Part shown: piece by piece, positions 47,009 through 56,073 of the stretch | Position numbering within the stretch: the first letter of the stretch is position 1 | Layout of the letters: each line of letters begins with the position of its first letter | NCBI GenBank assembly: GCA_019931245.1 | Contig: JAINDL010000170.1 | Span: 1-60,983 of the forward strand | DNA from: Bryobacteraceae bacterium CoA2 C42 | GTDB lineage: Bacteria; Acidobacteriota; Terriglobia; Bryobacterales; Bryobacteraceae | Length of the DNA stretch: 60,983 nt | Direction of reading: 5' to 3' | The notes under the pieces: generated by a model | The model's database searches: none | What the model was told of the DNA's origin: nothing | Seen by the model: the letters and a program-made list of their open reading frames with translations, nothing else | Translations under genes and position numbers: made by a program

Positions 47009-47524
47009 GATCTTGTAATAAACAGAGCCCCGGGCCTCCGCCCGGCTCTCGTACAGCCAAAATGAACCCGCCCGAAACCGGCCCCAGTCCATCTCCGTCA
47101 TCTGGCCGATCACCCGCCGCAGCTCCCCCACCGGCGTCCCCGCCCGGACGCGCGCCAACGTCAGATGCGGCGTATACGGATTGCGCTCCCGCGCCGTTCC
47201 CCGACGTGCGCACGCCGCGTCCGTCTGCGCGTGCAACTCCGCCAGCCCCTCCCCGCTCACCCGCGCAAACAACGACCGCGGCTGATGCGGATTCGGAAAC
47301 CAACCCAAGCCCCGCACCGCCACCTCCATCGCCGGCGCCCGCACCCCCGCCAACTCCTCCTCCAGTCCCGCCACATCCGCGCACTCGCCCACAAACTTCG
47401 TCGTAATGTGCCAGTTTCCGGCCGGACTCCATGCCACCGGCGCCGCCGGCCGCAGCCGCGCCACCAGCTCCGTCAGCCGTGCGCGGACCTCCTCGGGGAC
47501 GGCTATCGCGGTGAACAAACGCAT
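46988..47524 (-). CDS. thpR: RNA 2',3'-cyclic phosphodiesterase
   Basis: A 178-residue member of the 2H phosphoesterase (LigT-like) family. The two catalytic HxT motifs are HITTKF (His39) and HLTLARV (C-terminal half), with typical FTAIAVPEEVRARL at the start and FWLYESRAEARGSVYYKI near the end. It hydrolyses 2',3'-cyclic phosphates at RNA ends. It lies divergent from the glycosylase gene with 23 bases between the starts. Confidence 0.93.
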   Translation of the reverse strand: MRLFTAIAVPEEVRARLTELVARLRPAAPVAWSPAGNWHITTKFVGECADVAGLEEELAGVRAPAMEVAVRGLGWFPNPHQPRSLFARVSGEGLAELHAQTDAACARRGTARERNPYTPHLTLARVRAGTPVGELRRVIGQMTEMDWGRFRAGSFWLYESRAEARGSVYYKIKEFPLG

Positions 47525-47547
47525 CGTGGTAACTTTCTAGTCTAACC

Positions 47548-48153
47548 TTGATTGCCCTCCCGGAAAGCTTCTATGCCCGTGATACCATCACGGTCGCCCG
47601 CGCCCTCCTCGGCAAGGTCCTCGTCCACGGCGCACGCGCCGGCCGGATTGTCGAAGTGGAGGCCTACCTCGGCGCGGACGACCCCGCTGCTCACGCCAGC
47701 CGCGGCCTCACCCCCCGCACCCGTGTCCTGTTCGGCCCCCCCGGCCGAGCCTACGTCTATCTCAGCTACGGTATCCACGAATGCCTCAACGTCGTCGCCG
47801 AACCCGCCGGCACCCCCGGCTGCGTCCTGCTCCGCGCTCTCAGCCCGCTCTCCCCGCTCCCCGGCCGCCTCGACGGCCCCGGCCGCCTGACAAAAACCCT
47901 CGGCATCGACCGCCGCCTCTACGGTCATCCCCTCTGGGAGATGCCCCTGCAGATCCTCGACGCCCCGCCCCCTCCAGAGCCGGTCCTCGTCACGCCCCGC
48001 ATCGGTATCACCCATTGCGCCGACTGGCCGCTCCGCTTCCTGCTCGCGCCTAGTTCCGGTTCACCACCGGCTCCCGGCGCCCGTGCAGCGGACGGAAAAC
48101 CCCGCGTCCGCACACCGCTACCCCCGCCTGCAACATCGCTGAAAGTAGGCTGA
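47548..48153 (+). CDS. DNA-3-methyladenine glycosylase (AAG/MPG family)
   Basis: A base-excision glycosylase for alkylated purines; 201 residues from TTG at 47548. Signatures: RDTITVARALLGKVLVHG, GRIVEVEAYLGADDPAAHAS, LFGPPGRAYVYLSYGIHECL NVV, GPGRLTKTLGID and the terminal PRIGITHCADWPLRFLL. The family normally stops about 5-10 residues after DWPLRF; here about 30 more low-complexity residues follow, running 104 bases into the convergent gene, so the true C-terminus may have been extended by a lost stop or a frameshift. Confidence 0.92.
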   Translation: MIALPESFYARDTITVARALLGKVLVHGARAGRIVEVEAYLGADDPAAHASRGLTPRTRVLFGPPGRAYVYLSYGIHECLNVVAEPAGTPGCVLLRALSPLSPLPGRLDGPGRLTKTLGIDRRLYGHPLWEMPLQILDAPPPPEPVLVTPRIGITHCADWPLRFLLAPSSGSPPAPGARAADGKPRVRTPLPPPATSLKVG

Positions 48154-48553
48154 ACAGAAGGCCGTATATCACCTGTTCGCTCACCACCTGCCGTCCCGGC
48201 AGCTTGAAACCCGGCGGTAACTCCTTTGCCAACCGCAGCCGCACCCCCTCCAACTCCAGCTGCCCCCGCGGTCCCCGTTTGTTCCCCACACTGATCGGCG
48301 TCTGCAACACGTTTCCCGTCGCCCCGTCGATGTAGAACTGACACCGCGAAAACCATCCCAGATTCGTCGGCTCCGCTGCGTCAAACACCAATAGCGGAAC
48401 CCGCCGCTCAGTCGCCGTCAGATCCAGCGTCAGCGACCGGGACGTCTCCTCGATGGATACCGCAAATCCCGCCTGCTGGCAGATCTGTGCCAGATGTTCC
48501 GTGTCGTACTCAAGCAAGAGGAGACGGTGCTTGCCAGCCTGAAGCAACTGCAT
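48050..48553 (-). CDS. Protein of unknown function
   Basis: A 167-residue frame with a good protein-like composition (QLLQAGKHRLLLLEYDTEHL, FDAAEPTNLGWFSRCQFYID, LELEGVRLRLAKELPPGFKL). A hydrophobic stretch near residues 127-150 (VIYGLLFSLLSAMLQAGVAV) may be a membrane segment. No family is recognised. The C-terminal end lies inside the glycosylase gene overlap. Nothing in its surroundings suggests a role. Confidence 0.6.
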   Translation of the reverse strand: MQLLQAGKHRLLLLEYDTEHLAQICQQAGFAVSIEETSRSLTLDLTATERRVPLLVFDAAEPTNLGWFSRCQFYIDGATGNVLQTPISVGNKRGPRGQLELEGVRLRLAKELPPGFKLPGRQVVSEQVIYGLLFSLLSAMLQAGVAVCGRGVFRPLHGRREPVVNRN

Positions 48554-48770
48554 TCCCCTCTATTGTAGCTGGAGCACCTGCATCAGTGCCGCAACAAGGA
48601 TGCAAATCGTCGGATGGAAGATCATACCGTAGTGCAGCCAACCGCGCGTAAACCGGATTACGTCTAGGAGTAGGGTCACGACCTTAACTGTGACGCAGTA
48701 ATTTGTATTTGCCCTTAGGGTGTTCCTCCTAGAACCTCCGCGCGCCGGTCTAGTACTCTACCGGGAAAAG

Positions 48771-49700
48771 ATGCTCCTCGTTCTCCTTTTGCTCGCCGCT
48801 CGCCATTCCCCCAACCTCCGGCCCCGACCACCGCGGCGACCAGATTCTCCACTCCATAGATCACTCCATGTGGCGCCCAAAACTCGGCGACATCGCCTAC
48901 GTCGACCAGGTCGCCTACACCTCCACCACCCCATCACGAAGCCTCCTCCCGGCCAGGGCGCCGGCAACGCCATGATCGTTTACGCCTATACCTTCCTCCC
49001 TACGCCCTTGATCCCTCCCGCCAACATCCGTCCATCGTATACGTCCACGGTGCCGTCCACAGCAAACTGCGGAGCGGCGGCTCGGCCAACGGCGCCCCCA
49101 TCCTCCGCGAACTGCTCGAACTCGGTTACACCGTCTCGCCCCCACTACCGCGGCTCCACCGGCTACGGCGCCGGCTACTACAACGGCATCGACCGCGGGG
49201 GCCGCGACAACGACGACGTGCACGCCGCCCGCGCCTGGTTGCTCGAACGCTACCGCGTCCTCGATCCTACCCGCACCGGCATCCTCGGCTGGAGCTACGG
49301 CGGCTTGCTCACACCCTCATGACCATCTTTCCGCACTCAAAGGGTTACGCCGCCGCCTGCGCCGGTGTGCCCGTCAGCGACCTGGTGGCCCGCCTCGGGT
49401 GCGAATCCGAGTCCTATCGCAAAGTTCTCAGCGCGAAAAGCCACATCGGCAAGACCGTTGAGGAGGATGTCCCGGCCTGGCTGAAGCACAGCCCCTTCAC
49501 CCACTTCGCCAAACTCGCCACGCCGCTCCGGCTCAACGGCAATACCAGCGACGAGGAGGTCAACCTCCTCGAAGTGTGGTTTGAATCGAAGATCCGGGAG
49601 GCGGACCCGGGCGGCCATCACTTTAACCGCCTCGCGACCAAACTCGCCCGGGACTCCCGCGCCGAAATGTGGCGCTTGCTGGGGCAGCACCGCAAGCCGT
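48771..49700 (+). pseudogene. Decayed S9 (prolyl-oligopeptidase/DPP4-like) peptidase
   Basis: Recognisable pieces occur in order in changing frames. They are a signal-like start at 48771 (MLLVLLLLAARHS), MWRPKLGDIAYVDQVAYTS, YALDPSRQHPSIVYVHGAVH, SANGAPILRELLELGYTVS, then HYRGSTGYGAGYYNGIDRGG, DNDDVHAARAWLLERYRVLD and GILGWSYGG, where the serine of GxSxGG is the nucleophile. After another shift come KGYAAACAGVPVSDLVARLG, VEEDVPAWLKHSPFTHFAKL, NGNTSDEEVN and GGHHFNRLATKLARDSRAEM. At least four frame changes are needed and the N-terminal propeller is mostly absent. The piece at 49319 can look like a short independent gene but is the C-terminal third. Confidence 0.85.
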
Positions 49701-49708
49701 CATCGCCG

Positions 49709-50467
49709 TCAGCCCGGAAACGGACGTCCCGCCAGAGCCCGGAGGAGCAGCCACACGGTCATCCCCGCCCAGCCCGCCGCCGCGCCCCAGACCGCCCAGA
49801 CGCTGCCCACGCAGTAGCCGAGCAGCGGCAGTGCCTGCAGCGCGTGCATGCCGACGAAATGGGCCACCCGGAGGTCGCCACCCTCGGTGCTCCAATTCAG
49901 GATCCGCAGCCCCGGCCCTCCATCGGGGACCCCGACAGCATGCTGTCGCCGCGCCCCCATCACCCCGCCCTCCAAACCCGCCAGCACAAAGATCACCATC
50001 CCCAGCCGGATCCCCCAAAGATAGGCCGGCTTCAGTCCGATCGTCGGTGCGGTCAGCCAGCAGTGCCACGCCCCCACGCCCGCCGCCAGCATGTTGATGA
50101 GGATCATCCCCCCCATCGAGAGGAAAATGAGACTATCAAACCAGGTTGCCGTGTTGAAGTGCGATCCCACGCCGCGCCCCGCCTGCAGAAACAGACAGAG
50201 GCTCTCCCAAAACAAAGTCCCCGCGATTACCCAACTCACCAGCGCCTTAGCGCCGCCCGGGGCGCTGGCATGATGATAGAGCCAGCCAAAAGTCGCCGTA
50301 TACAACGCAATCGAAATGGCAAACTTCATCGGCTTGATCCAGATGTTGATGCCGGCCAACTGCCGCCCGTCAATTTGAGTCAGACCCAGCGCGATCAAAA
50401 ACAGTACCCCGTGCCCGATGGCCGTCCAGCCCAAGATCTCATTTCTGCGCAGCAACTCCGAAAGCAT
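49709..50467 (-). CDS. Multi-pass membrane protein of unknown function
   Basis: A 252-residue protein with about seven hydrophobic segments (IGHGVLFLIALGLTQI, FAISIALYTATFGWLYHHAS, VSWVIAGTLFWESLCLFLQA, FLSMGGMILINMLAAGVGAW and three more). Conserved-looking loop residues include NIWIKPMKF, GSHFN TATWFDSLIF and AHFVGMHALQALPLLGY, where His and Asn residues sit near membrane faces. Family not recognised. It overlaps the upstream ABA4-like gene by 29 bases. Confidence 0.75.
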   Translation of the reverse strand: MLSELLRRNEILGWTAIGHGVLFLIALGLTQIDGRQLAGINIWIKPMKFAISIALYTATFGWLYHHASAPGGAKALVSWVIAGTLFWESLCLFLQAGRGVGSHFNTATWFDSLIFLSMGGMILINMLAAGVGAWHCWLTAPTIGLKPAYLWGIRLGMVIFVLAGLEGGVMGARRQHAVGVPDGGPGLRILNWSTEGGDLRVAHFVGMHALQALPLLGYCVGSVWAVWGAAAGWAGMTVWLLLRALAGRPFPG

Positions 50468-50867
50468 CCCGGTCTCCGTTTAGTAAGTAAAATAGGCCAA
50501 GTCCCGCCGGGCCAAATAAAAAAGTGAGCGGCAGGCAGGGCGTTACCCTCCACAGCGCCAACCCGCGCCTCCGCCCCTCGGCCACAATCCAGGACCCGCA
50601 GAACAGATCGAACGCCAGGTAGTGGATCCACCCCCCGGTCAACACCCAGGGATTGGCGAACAGTTTCGCCACGTTTTCGAGCGAATCGAACCCGCCCTCC
50701 CCCTCGCCCCAGTGCAATCCTAGGACAACCACATAGACGAGGCAGAACAGACAGCTCAAGCCGCGCGCCGTCGGCACGCTCCAGCGCCACCGTGGCGCCA
50801 GGATCAGCGGCAGCCAACCCAGAAATGCTAACCCGTTCGTGAGGCGAAACAATTCAGCGGCGGTCAT
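50439..50867 (-). CDS. ABA4-like (DUF4281) membrane protein
   Basis: A 142-residue four-TM protein; the ATG at 50867 is chosen because it overlaps the GNAT stop by 4 bases and the upstream frame is not protein-like. The segment ANPWVLTGGWIHYLAFDLFC GSWI followed by EGRRRG and FLFGPAGLGLFYLL is diagnostic for the ABA4-like family, named after a plant protein needed for neoxanthin synthesis. The bacterial role is not established. Confidence 0.85.
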   Translation of the reverse strand: MTAAELFRLTNGLAFLGWLPLILAPRWRWSVPTARGLSCLFCLVYVVVLGLHWGEGEGGFDSLENVAKLFANPWVLTGGWIHYLAFDLFCGSWIVAEGRRRGLALWRVTPCLPLTFLFGPAGLGLFYLLNGDRDAFGVAAQK

Positions 50868-51421
50868 CTTGCCATCAACTCCTCCAGATGTTTCTTCAAG
50901 GCCGGCCACTCCTCGCGGATGACCGAGTAGTAGACGGTATCGCGGACGTGGCCGCTCCAGGTGATCATGTGCCGGCGCAACGTTCCCTCTTCGCTGGCTC
51001 CGATCCGCCGGATTGCATTCCGGGACCGGGTGTTCCGCAGGTCCGTCTTCAACTCGACCCGGTTCATCTCCATCTGCTCGAAGGCGTGGCGCAGGAGCAG
51101 ATACTTGCACTCGGTGTTGACCGCGGTGCGCTGGTAGGCCAGACCGTACCAGGTGGCCCCGATCTCTACCCGGCGGTGGGCCGGTTCGTGATTCATGTAG
51201 CGCGTTGAGCCGGCAAGCTGCCCGCTCGCCCGGTGCCGCACGGCGAACGCTTGGGCTTTGCTGTCGGCGAGGGCTCGCTCAATGTACGCCGTCATCTCCC
51301 CGGCGGTGGCCACGCGTTCGCTCGCCACCTCCCAGAGCGAGGCGTCGAGGCCGATGGCGCTCAGTTCCCCGGCGTGAGCGAGCGAGAGCGGCTCCAACTC
51401 CACAATATTTCCTGCGAGCAT
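50864..51421 (-). CDS. GNAT family N-acetyltransferase (RimJ/RimL-like)
   Basis: A 185-residue acetyltransferase starting at 51421. The order LEPLSLAHAGELSAIG, AFAVRHRASGQLAGSTRYMN, RRVEIGATWYGLAYQRTAVN TE and NRVELKTDLRNTRSRNAIRR IGASEEGTLR follows the Acetyltransf_3 (RimJ/RimL) pattern, which acetylates protein N-termini or small amines. First gene of a three-gene minus-strand unit (GNAT, ABA4-like, membrane protein). Confidence 0.9.
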   Translation of the reverse strand: MLAGNIVELEPLSLAHAGELSAIGLDASLWEVASERVATAGEMTAYIERALADSKAQAFAVRHRASGQLAGSTRYMNHEPAHRRVEIGATWYGLAYQRTAVNTECKYLLLRHAFEQMEMNRVELKTDLRNTRSRNAIRRIGASEEGTLRRHMITWSGHVRDTVYYSVIREEWPALKKHLEELMAR

Positions 51422-51444
51422 TCCCTGATACAGTAGCGATTCAG

Positions 51445-52728
51445 ATGAACCGCCGCAACTTTCTCCTCTCCGTCGCCGCTCCGCGGCCCCGTCCCAACGT
51501 CCTGTTTCTGTTCTCCGATGACCACCGCTTCGACACCATCCATGCTCTCGGCAACCGCGACATCCTGACCCCTCATCTCGACCGGCTCTGCGCCCGCGGC
51601 GTGGCATTCACCCAGGCTTCGATCATGGGCGGCAACCAGGGAGCGGTGTGCGTCCCCTCCCGCGCCATGCTGATGACCGGCCAGACCCTGCACCACGCCA
51701 CCGCCGCGCTCGCCGGCCAGCGGCCCTACCATCTGTGGCCCGCCGTCTTCGCGCAGGCCGGCTACCAGACCTTCGGGGCAGGGAAGTGGCACAACGGCCC
51801 CAAACTGTATCACGAGGCCTTCGCCGACGGCGGGCCGATCTTTTTTGGCGGCATGGAGGATCACTATCGCACCCCCCTGCACCGGTTCAACCCGGCCGGG
51901 CAGTACCCGCCGGCGGCGGCGGTCCGGTCACCAAAACAATCTGCTACTGAATTGTTTGCCGATGGGCTGCTCGACTTTCTCGGGCGCCGGGACAAAGCCA
52001 AGCCATTCTGCGCCTACGTTGCGTTTACCGCTCCGCACGACCCCCGGCAGGCCCCGCCGGAGTGGCAGGCCAGGTATGCGCCGGAGAAGATGAAGCTGCC
52101 CGAAAACTTTCTGCCGCAGCATCCGTTCGATAACGGCGAACTCGCCGTGCGCGATGAGAAGCTGCTGCCGTTTCCGCGGACGCCCGAGGCGGTGCGGAAG
52201 GAGATTGCCGACTACTACGCGCTGATCTCGTATCTGGATAGCCAGATTGGGCGGATCCTGGAGGCGATTGACGAGAACACGATTGTGGTGTTTGCCGGGG
52301 ATAATGGTTTGGCGCTCGGCCAGCATGGTTTGCTGGGCAAGCAGAACTTGTACGATCACTCGATCCGGGTGCCGTTGATTGTGGCCGGACCCGGGATAGT
52401 GAAGGGCCGGAGGAGCGAGGCGCTTGTTCAACTCGTGGACTGTTTTGCCACCCTCTGCGAGCTGGCGGGCATTCCGAAGCCGCCGACCGTTGAAGGGGAG
52501 TCGTTTGCCCCGGCTTTGCGGGGGAAGCCGTTTGCGGGGCGGCCCTATACGCTGCACTACTACCGCGATTTTCAGCGGGCGGTGCGGACGCGGACGCATA
52601 AGCTGATCCGCTACACGGTGAACGGCAAGGTCACGCGGCAGTTGTTTGATCTGCGGCGCGATCCGGGGGAGAAGAGCAGTCTCGATGATGCCAAAAAGAT
52701 GGCCGAACTCGAGGCGCTACTGGGCTGA
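51445..52728 (+). CDS. Sulfatase (type I, FGly-dependent), exported
   Basis: A 427-residue sulfuric-ester hydrolase. The N-terminus MNRRNFLLSVAA looks like a short Tat-type signal. NVLFLFSDDHRFD supplies the metal aspartates, and the FGly site is CVPSRAMLMTG (Cys69, converted to formylglycine). Further motifs are GAGKWHNGPK, APHDPRQAP and VVFAGDNGLALGQHGLLGKQ for metal and sulfate binding. It belongs to the group near choline- or iduronate-type sulfatases; the substrate is unknown. A sulfatase-maturating enzyme is not in the window. The last 12 bases overlap the RidA gene. Confidence 0.92.
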   Translation: MNRRNFLLSVAAPRPRPNVLFLFSDDHRFDTIHALGNRDILTPHLDRLCARGVAFTQASIMGGNQGAVCVPSRAMLMTGQTLHHATAALAGQRPYHLWPAVFAQAGYQTFGAGKWHNGPKLYHEAFADGGPIFFGGMEDHYRTPLHRFNPAGQYPPAAAVRSPKQSATELFADGLLDFLGRRDKAKPFCAYVAFTAPHDPRQAPPEWQARYAPEKMKLPENFLPQHPFDNGELAVRDEKLLPFPRTPEAVRKEIADYYALISYLDSQIGRILEAIDENTIVVFAGDNGLALGQHGLLGKQNLYDHSIRVPLIVAGPGIVKGRRSEALVQLVDCFATLCELAGIPKPPTVEGESFAPALRGKPFAGRPYTLHYYRDFQRAVRTRTHKLIRYTVNGKVTRQLFDLRRDPGEKSSLDDAKKMAELEALLG

Positions 52729-53820
52729 GGGGCGGACGGCGACGACCGAGACCTGTTCGAGCATGGGCCAGGTCCCGTTCGGCCCTTCCTTCCGCTCGAC
52801 GGGAGCGAGGGGTTGGACGGTGGTCCGCGTGGGCGGGACCTGCGGGAAGAAGCTGCCGTAGATGCCGTTCATTTTACCGAACTCGGCGAGGTCGTCCACA
52901 TAAACGTTGGCCTGCGTGGAGTGGCTGAAGTTGAGGCCGGCCTCTTCGAGACCGTCGAGGAGGTTGCGCATGGTCTGGCGGACCTGCAGTTCGACGGTCG
53001 GGGCATAGATGCCGGAGTTGGGTCCGGGGATGAAGCCGGACTTGGCGGAGCAGTAGAGCGTATCGCCGGCCCAGACGCAGGGGCTGGAGGTCCGGCTTGG
53101 GGCCATGTTGCGGGGGCGGACGATGCGCCGGTCTTTCCGGTCTTTCACCGCGACGCCGGTGATGGCGATGCGGGCGCCGTTCGGCAGTTCGTTCACCACC
53201 AGCGAGGCCCGCGCCGGGGCGTCTCCGGCGGCAAACAGCGGGGCGTAGGCCTTGTTCATCTCGGCGAGGCCGAGATCGGGAGTGACGTAGACGTTGAGGA
53301 AGACGAGATTGCCCAGGTCCGGAACGGCCTTCCGGAGCAGTTCCATCGCCTCGGCCGGGGTGTTGGCGTAAAGGCCGGGGATGTAGAGACGGTCGAGCGT
53401 CTTCTTCGTGGCGACGGCGTTGATTTCGACCGGGGTCTCCGTGGGCATGCGCTTGACGCCGAGGACGGCGCGAACGGGACCGGCGCCGGGGAAGTACTCC
53501 TTCCAGACCCGATCCATGACCGCGTAGTTCTTCATGTCGGCCAGATAGACCTGGCCGTAGACGATGTCGGCGAGAGTGAGGCCGCCGCCTTCGACGATGG
53601 CCTTCACGTTTTCAATGCACTGGCGCGTCTGGCCCTCAAAGGTGGAGGCGAACTGATTGTTGGCATCGCGCGCGCCCTGCCCGCTCACGTAGAGGACGCC
53701 GTTGGCGAGCACGCCGGGGGTGTAGGGGCCGACCGGCTTGGGGCCCACCTTGGGGAAGACCGCGGACTTTTCCGCGGCCGTCAGCATGAAGGCCAGCAGC
53801 AGAGCAGAGAGGAGGCGCAT
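52717..53820 (-). CDS. Secreted protein with three RidA/YjgF-like domains
   Basis: A 367-residue protein with signal peptide (RLLSALLLAFMLTAAEKSA). Three RidA-type units follow in tandem: about 25-125 (GPYTPGVLANGVLYVSGQGA, YGQVYLADMKNYAVMDRVWK EYF), 130-235 (AVPDLGNLVFLNVYVTPDLG, KAYAPLFAAGDAPARASLVV) and 245-350 (SSPCVWAGDTLYCSAKSGFI, LNFSHSTQANVYVDDLAEFG). Cytosolic RidA destroys reactive enamines/imines as a trimer. A secreted three-in-one chain would form an intramolecular pseudo-trimer. It lies 9 bases downstream of frr. Confidence 0.88.
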   Translation of the reverse strand: MRLLSALLLAFMLTAAEKSAVFPKVGPKPVGPYTPGVLANGVLYVSGQGARDANNQFASTFEGQTRQCIENVKAIVEGGGLTLADIVYGQVYLADMKNYAVMDRVWKEYFPGAGPVRAVLGVKRMPTETPVEINAVATKKTLDRLYIPGLYANTPAEAMELLRKAVPDLGNLVFLNVYVTPDLGLAEMNKAYAPLFAAGDAPARASLVVNELPNGARIAITGVAVKDRKDRRIVRPRNMAPSRTSSPCVWAGDTLYCSAKSGFIPGPNSGIYAPTVELQVRQTMRNLLDGLEEAGLNFSHSTQANVYVDDLAEFGKMNGIYGSFFPQVPPTRTTVQPLAPVERKEGPNGTWPMLEQVSVVAVRPSAQ

Positions 53821-53829
53821 GGGGGTCAC

Positions 53830-54408
53830 CTACTTGACGTCGAGGAGTTCTTTTTCTTTCGCTTTGGAGACCTGATCGAGTTTCACGATGAGGGCGTCGG
53901 TGAGTTTCTGGATATCGTCGAGGGCGCGGCGTTCGTCGTCTTCGCTGATCGCCTTGTCCTTGAGCAGTTTTTTGACGGCATCGTTGGCATCGCGGCGGAT
54001 ATTGCGGACGGCCACGCGGTGGTCTTCGGTCATGCCGAGGAGCTTTTTGACGAGCTCCTTGCGCCGCTCCTGATTGAGGGGCGGGATGGGCAACCGAATC
54101 AGGTTGCCGTCGTTGGACGGGTTGAGTCCGAGGTCGGAGTTGCGGATGGCCGTTTCAATGGCCTTGATCTGGGAGCGGTCAAAGGGTTGGACGGTGATCA
54201 TCGCCGGCTCGGGCACGTGGAGGGTGGCCACGTGGGAGAGAGGCGAGAGCATGCCATAGGCTTCAACCTGGATGGAATCGAGCAGGTTGACCGAAGCCCG
54301 GCCGGTGCGGAGCGACGCCGTATCGTGCTGCATATCGGCGAGTACCTTTTCCATGCGCTGTTTAGCGTGCGCTTCTACTTCCTTGACGGTCGTGAAAGTT
54401 TGCGACAT
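53830..54408 (-). CDS. frr: Ribosome recycling factor
   Basis: A 192-residue RRF that splits post-termination ribosomes with EF-G. Family text is complete: DTASLRTGRASVNLLDSIQV EAYG, ITVQPFDRSQIKAIETAIRN SDLG, RLPIPPLNQERRKELVKKL and VRNIRRDANDAVKKLLKDK. It follows pyrH by 13 bases, in the standard rpsB-tsf-pyrH-frr order. Confidence 0.98.
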   Translation of the reverse strand: MSQTFTTVKEVEAHAKQRMEKVLADMQHDTASLRTGRASVNLLDSIQVEAYGMLSPLSHVATLHVPEPAMITVQPFDRSQIKAIETAIRNSDLGLNPSNDGNLIRLPIPPLNQERRKELVKKLLGMTEDHRVAVRNIRRDANDAVKKLLKDKAISEDDERRALDDIQKLTDALIVKLDQVSKAKEKELLDVK

Positions 54409-54421
54409 AAAAAGAGTTCCT

Positions 54422-55129
54422 TCAACAGATGAGCGTGCCGACGGGCTCGCCCATCGCCATACGCATTATATTGCCCGTGGTCCGCAGGTTGAAGACGCGG
54501 ATGGGAAGTTTGTTTTCGCGGCACATGGCGACGGCGGAGGCGTCCATCACGGCGAGCGAATTGGCGAGCACCTCGTGAAAGGTGACGGTTTCAAACATGA
54601 CGGCGTCGGGGTGCTTGCGAGGATCCTTATCGTAGACGCCGTCGACGCCGGTGGCTTTGGCGACCACTTCGGCGTGAATTTCGAGGGCGCGGAGCGTTGC
54701 GCCGGTATCGGTGGAGAAGTAGGGGTTTGACGTGCCCGCGGCGAAGATCACGATCCGCCCTTTTTCGAGATGGCGAATGGCGCGGCGCCGGATATAGGGT
54801 TCGGCGACCGACGGGATGGTGATGGCGGTCATGACGCGGGTGGGGACGCCCTGGCGTTCCAGGGCGTCCTGGAGCGCCAGCGAGTTGATGACGGTGGCCA
54901 GCATGCCCATGTGGTCAGCGGTCACCCGGTCCATTTTTTTGGCCGCGGCCTGCACGCCGCGGAAGAAGTTGCCGCCGCCGACTACCAATCCGACCTGGAC
55001 GCCCGCCTGGGCGACCTCGGCGACTTCGCGGGCCATCGAGTGGAGACGCTCCTGATCGATGCCGAAACCGCCCTCTCCGGCGAGGACCTCGCCGGAGAGT
55101 TTCAGCAGGATTCGCTTGAAGGCGGCCAA
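54422..55129 (-). CDS. pyrH: UMP kinase
   Basis: A 235-residue amino-acid-kinase-fold enzyme that makes UDP from UMP. Seen: [87 protein letters not shown] and [18 protein letters not shown]. It lies 3 bases after tsf and is part of the translation-linked operon. Confidence 0.98.
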   Translation of the reverse strand: MAAFKRILLKLSGEVLAGEGGFGIDQERLHSMAREVAEVAQAGVQVGLVVGGGNFFRGVQAAAKKMDRVTADHMGMLATVINSLALQDALERQGVPTRVMTAITIPSVAEPYIRRRAIRHLEKGRIVIFAAGTSNPYFSTDTGATLRALEIHAEVVAKATGVDGVYDKDPRKHPDAVMFETVTFHEVLANSLAVMDASAVAMCRENKLPIRVFNLRTTGNIMRMAMGEPVGTLIC

Positions 55130-55132
55130 GGG

Positions 55133-56029
55133 CTACTCCGCTTCCGGAGCGTCGGGGCCGGCGGTTTCTCCCACTTTGAACCGGACGAACCGGGAGATGA
55201 CGAGCGCGAGTCCGAGCTTCTTGTTGGCCTGTTCGATCATCTGGCCGACGGTCAGCGAGTTCTCCTTAATGAAGGGCTGCTCGAGGAGGCAGACCTCTTC
55301 GTAGTACTTGGCCATGCGGCCTTCGAGCATCTTCTCGACGATGGCCGGGGGCTTGCCTTCGCGGATAGCCCGTTCGCGCTGGATCTCCTTTTCCTTCTCG
55401 ACGTCGGCGGCGGTGACCTGCGAACGGGAGATGAACTGGGGATCGGCAGCGGCGATCTGCATGGCGACGTCACGGACGAGATCCTGGATTTCGCTCGAGG
55501 AGACGTCGACGCCGGAAGCCTGGATGAGGACCCCGAGCTGAGCGCCGGGGTGAATGTAGGCCCCGAGGACGCCGCCGGAGACCTTTTCGAGGCGGGCGAG
55601 CTTCATATTTTCGCCGATTTTGGCTACCTTGGCGGTGATGAGAGCTTCAATGGTCATCGAAGCATCTTTGGCGTAGGTTTCGCGCAGCAGATCAGCGGGC
55701 GCCGCGACGGCGGCGGAGGCGAGTGCCTGATCGGCGAGGTCGCCGACGAGGCCCTGGAAGTCATCGGTGCGGGCCACAAAGTCCGATTCGCAGTTAAACT
55801 CGACGATAACACCGCTGGTTTTGTCGTCGGACAGCTTGATGACGATGGCGCCCTGTTTGGCGGAGCGGCCGGTCTTCTTGGCGGCCGACGCGATACCGCG
55901 CTTGCGGAGCTCTTCGATGCCCTTTTCGATATCGCCGCCGGCGGCTTCGAGGGCCTTCTTGCATTCCATCATGCCCGCGCCGGTACGGTCGCGGAGCGCT
56001 TTCACCATTTGTGCGGTGATCTCAGCCAT
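55133..56029 (-). CDS. tsf: Elongation factor Ts
   Basis: A 298-residue nucleotide exchange factor for EF-Tu. The N-terminal UBA-type part is ITAQMVKALRDRTGAGMMEC KKALEAAGGDIEKGIEELR, followed by the core with VIVEFNCESDFVARTDDFQ and GGVLGAYIHPGAQLGVLI. The C-terminal coiled coil contains ERAIREGKPPAIVEKMLEGR, LLEQPFIKENSLTVGQ. The length fits the family. A hairpin precedes it in the rpsB-tsf gap. Confidence 0.98.
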   Translation of the reverse strand: MAEITAQMVKALRDRTGAGMMECKKALEAAGGDIEKGIEELRKRGIASAAKKTGRSAKQGAIVIKLSDDKTSGVIVEFNCESDFVARTDDFQGLVGDLADQALASAAVAAPADLLRETYAKDASMTIEALITAKVAKIGENMKLARLEKVSGGVLGAYIHPGAQLGVLIQASGVDVSSSEIQDLVRDVAMQIAAADPQFISRSQVTAADVEKEKEIQRERAIREGKPPAIVEKMLEGRMAKYYEEVCLLEQPFIKENSLTVGQMIEQANKKLGLALVISRFVRFKVGETAGPDAPEAE

Positions 56030-56073
56030 AAAACCTCGTCAGATGGGGTTGGGATAAAAGCAGGGGGAGGGGA

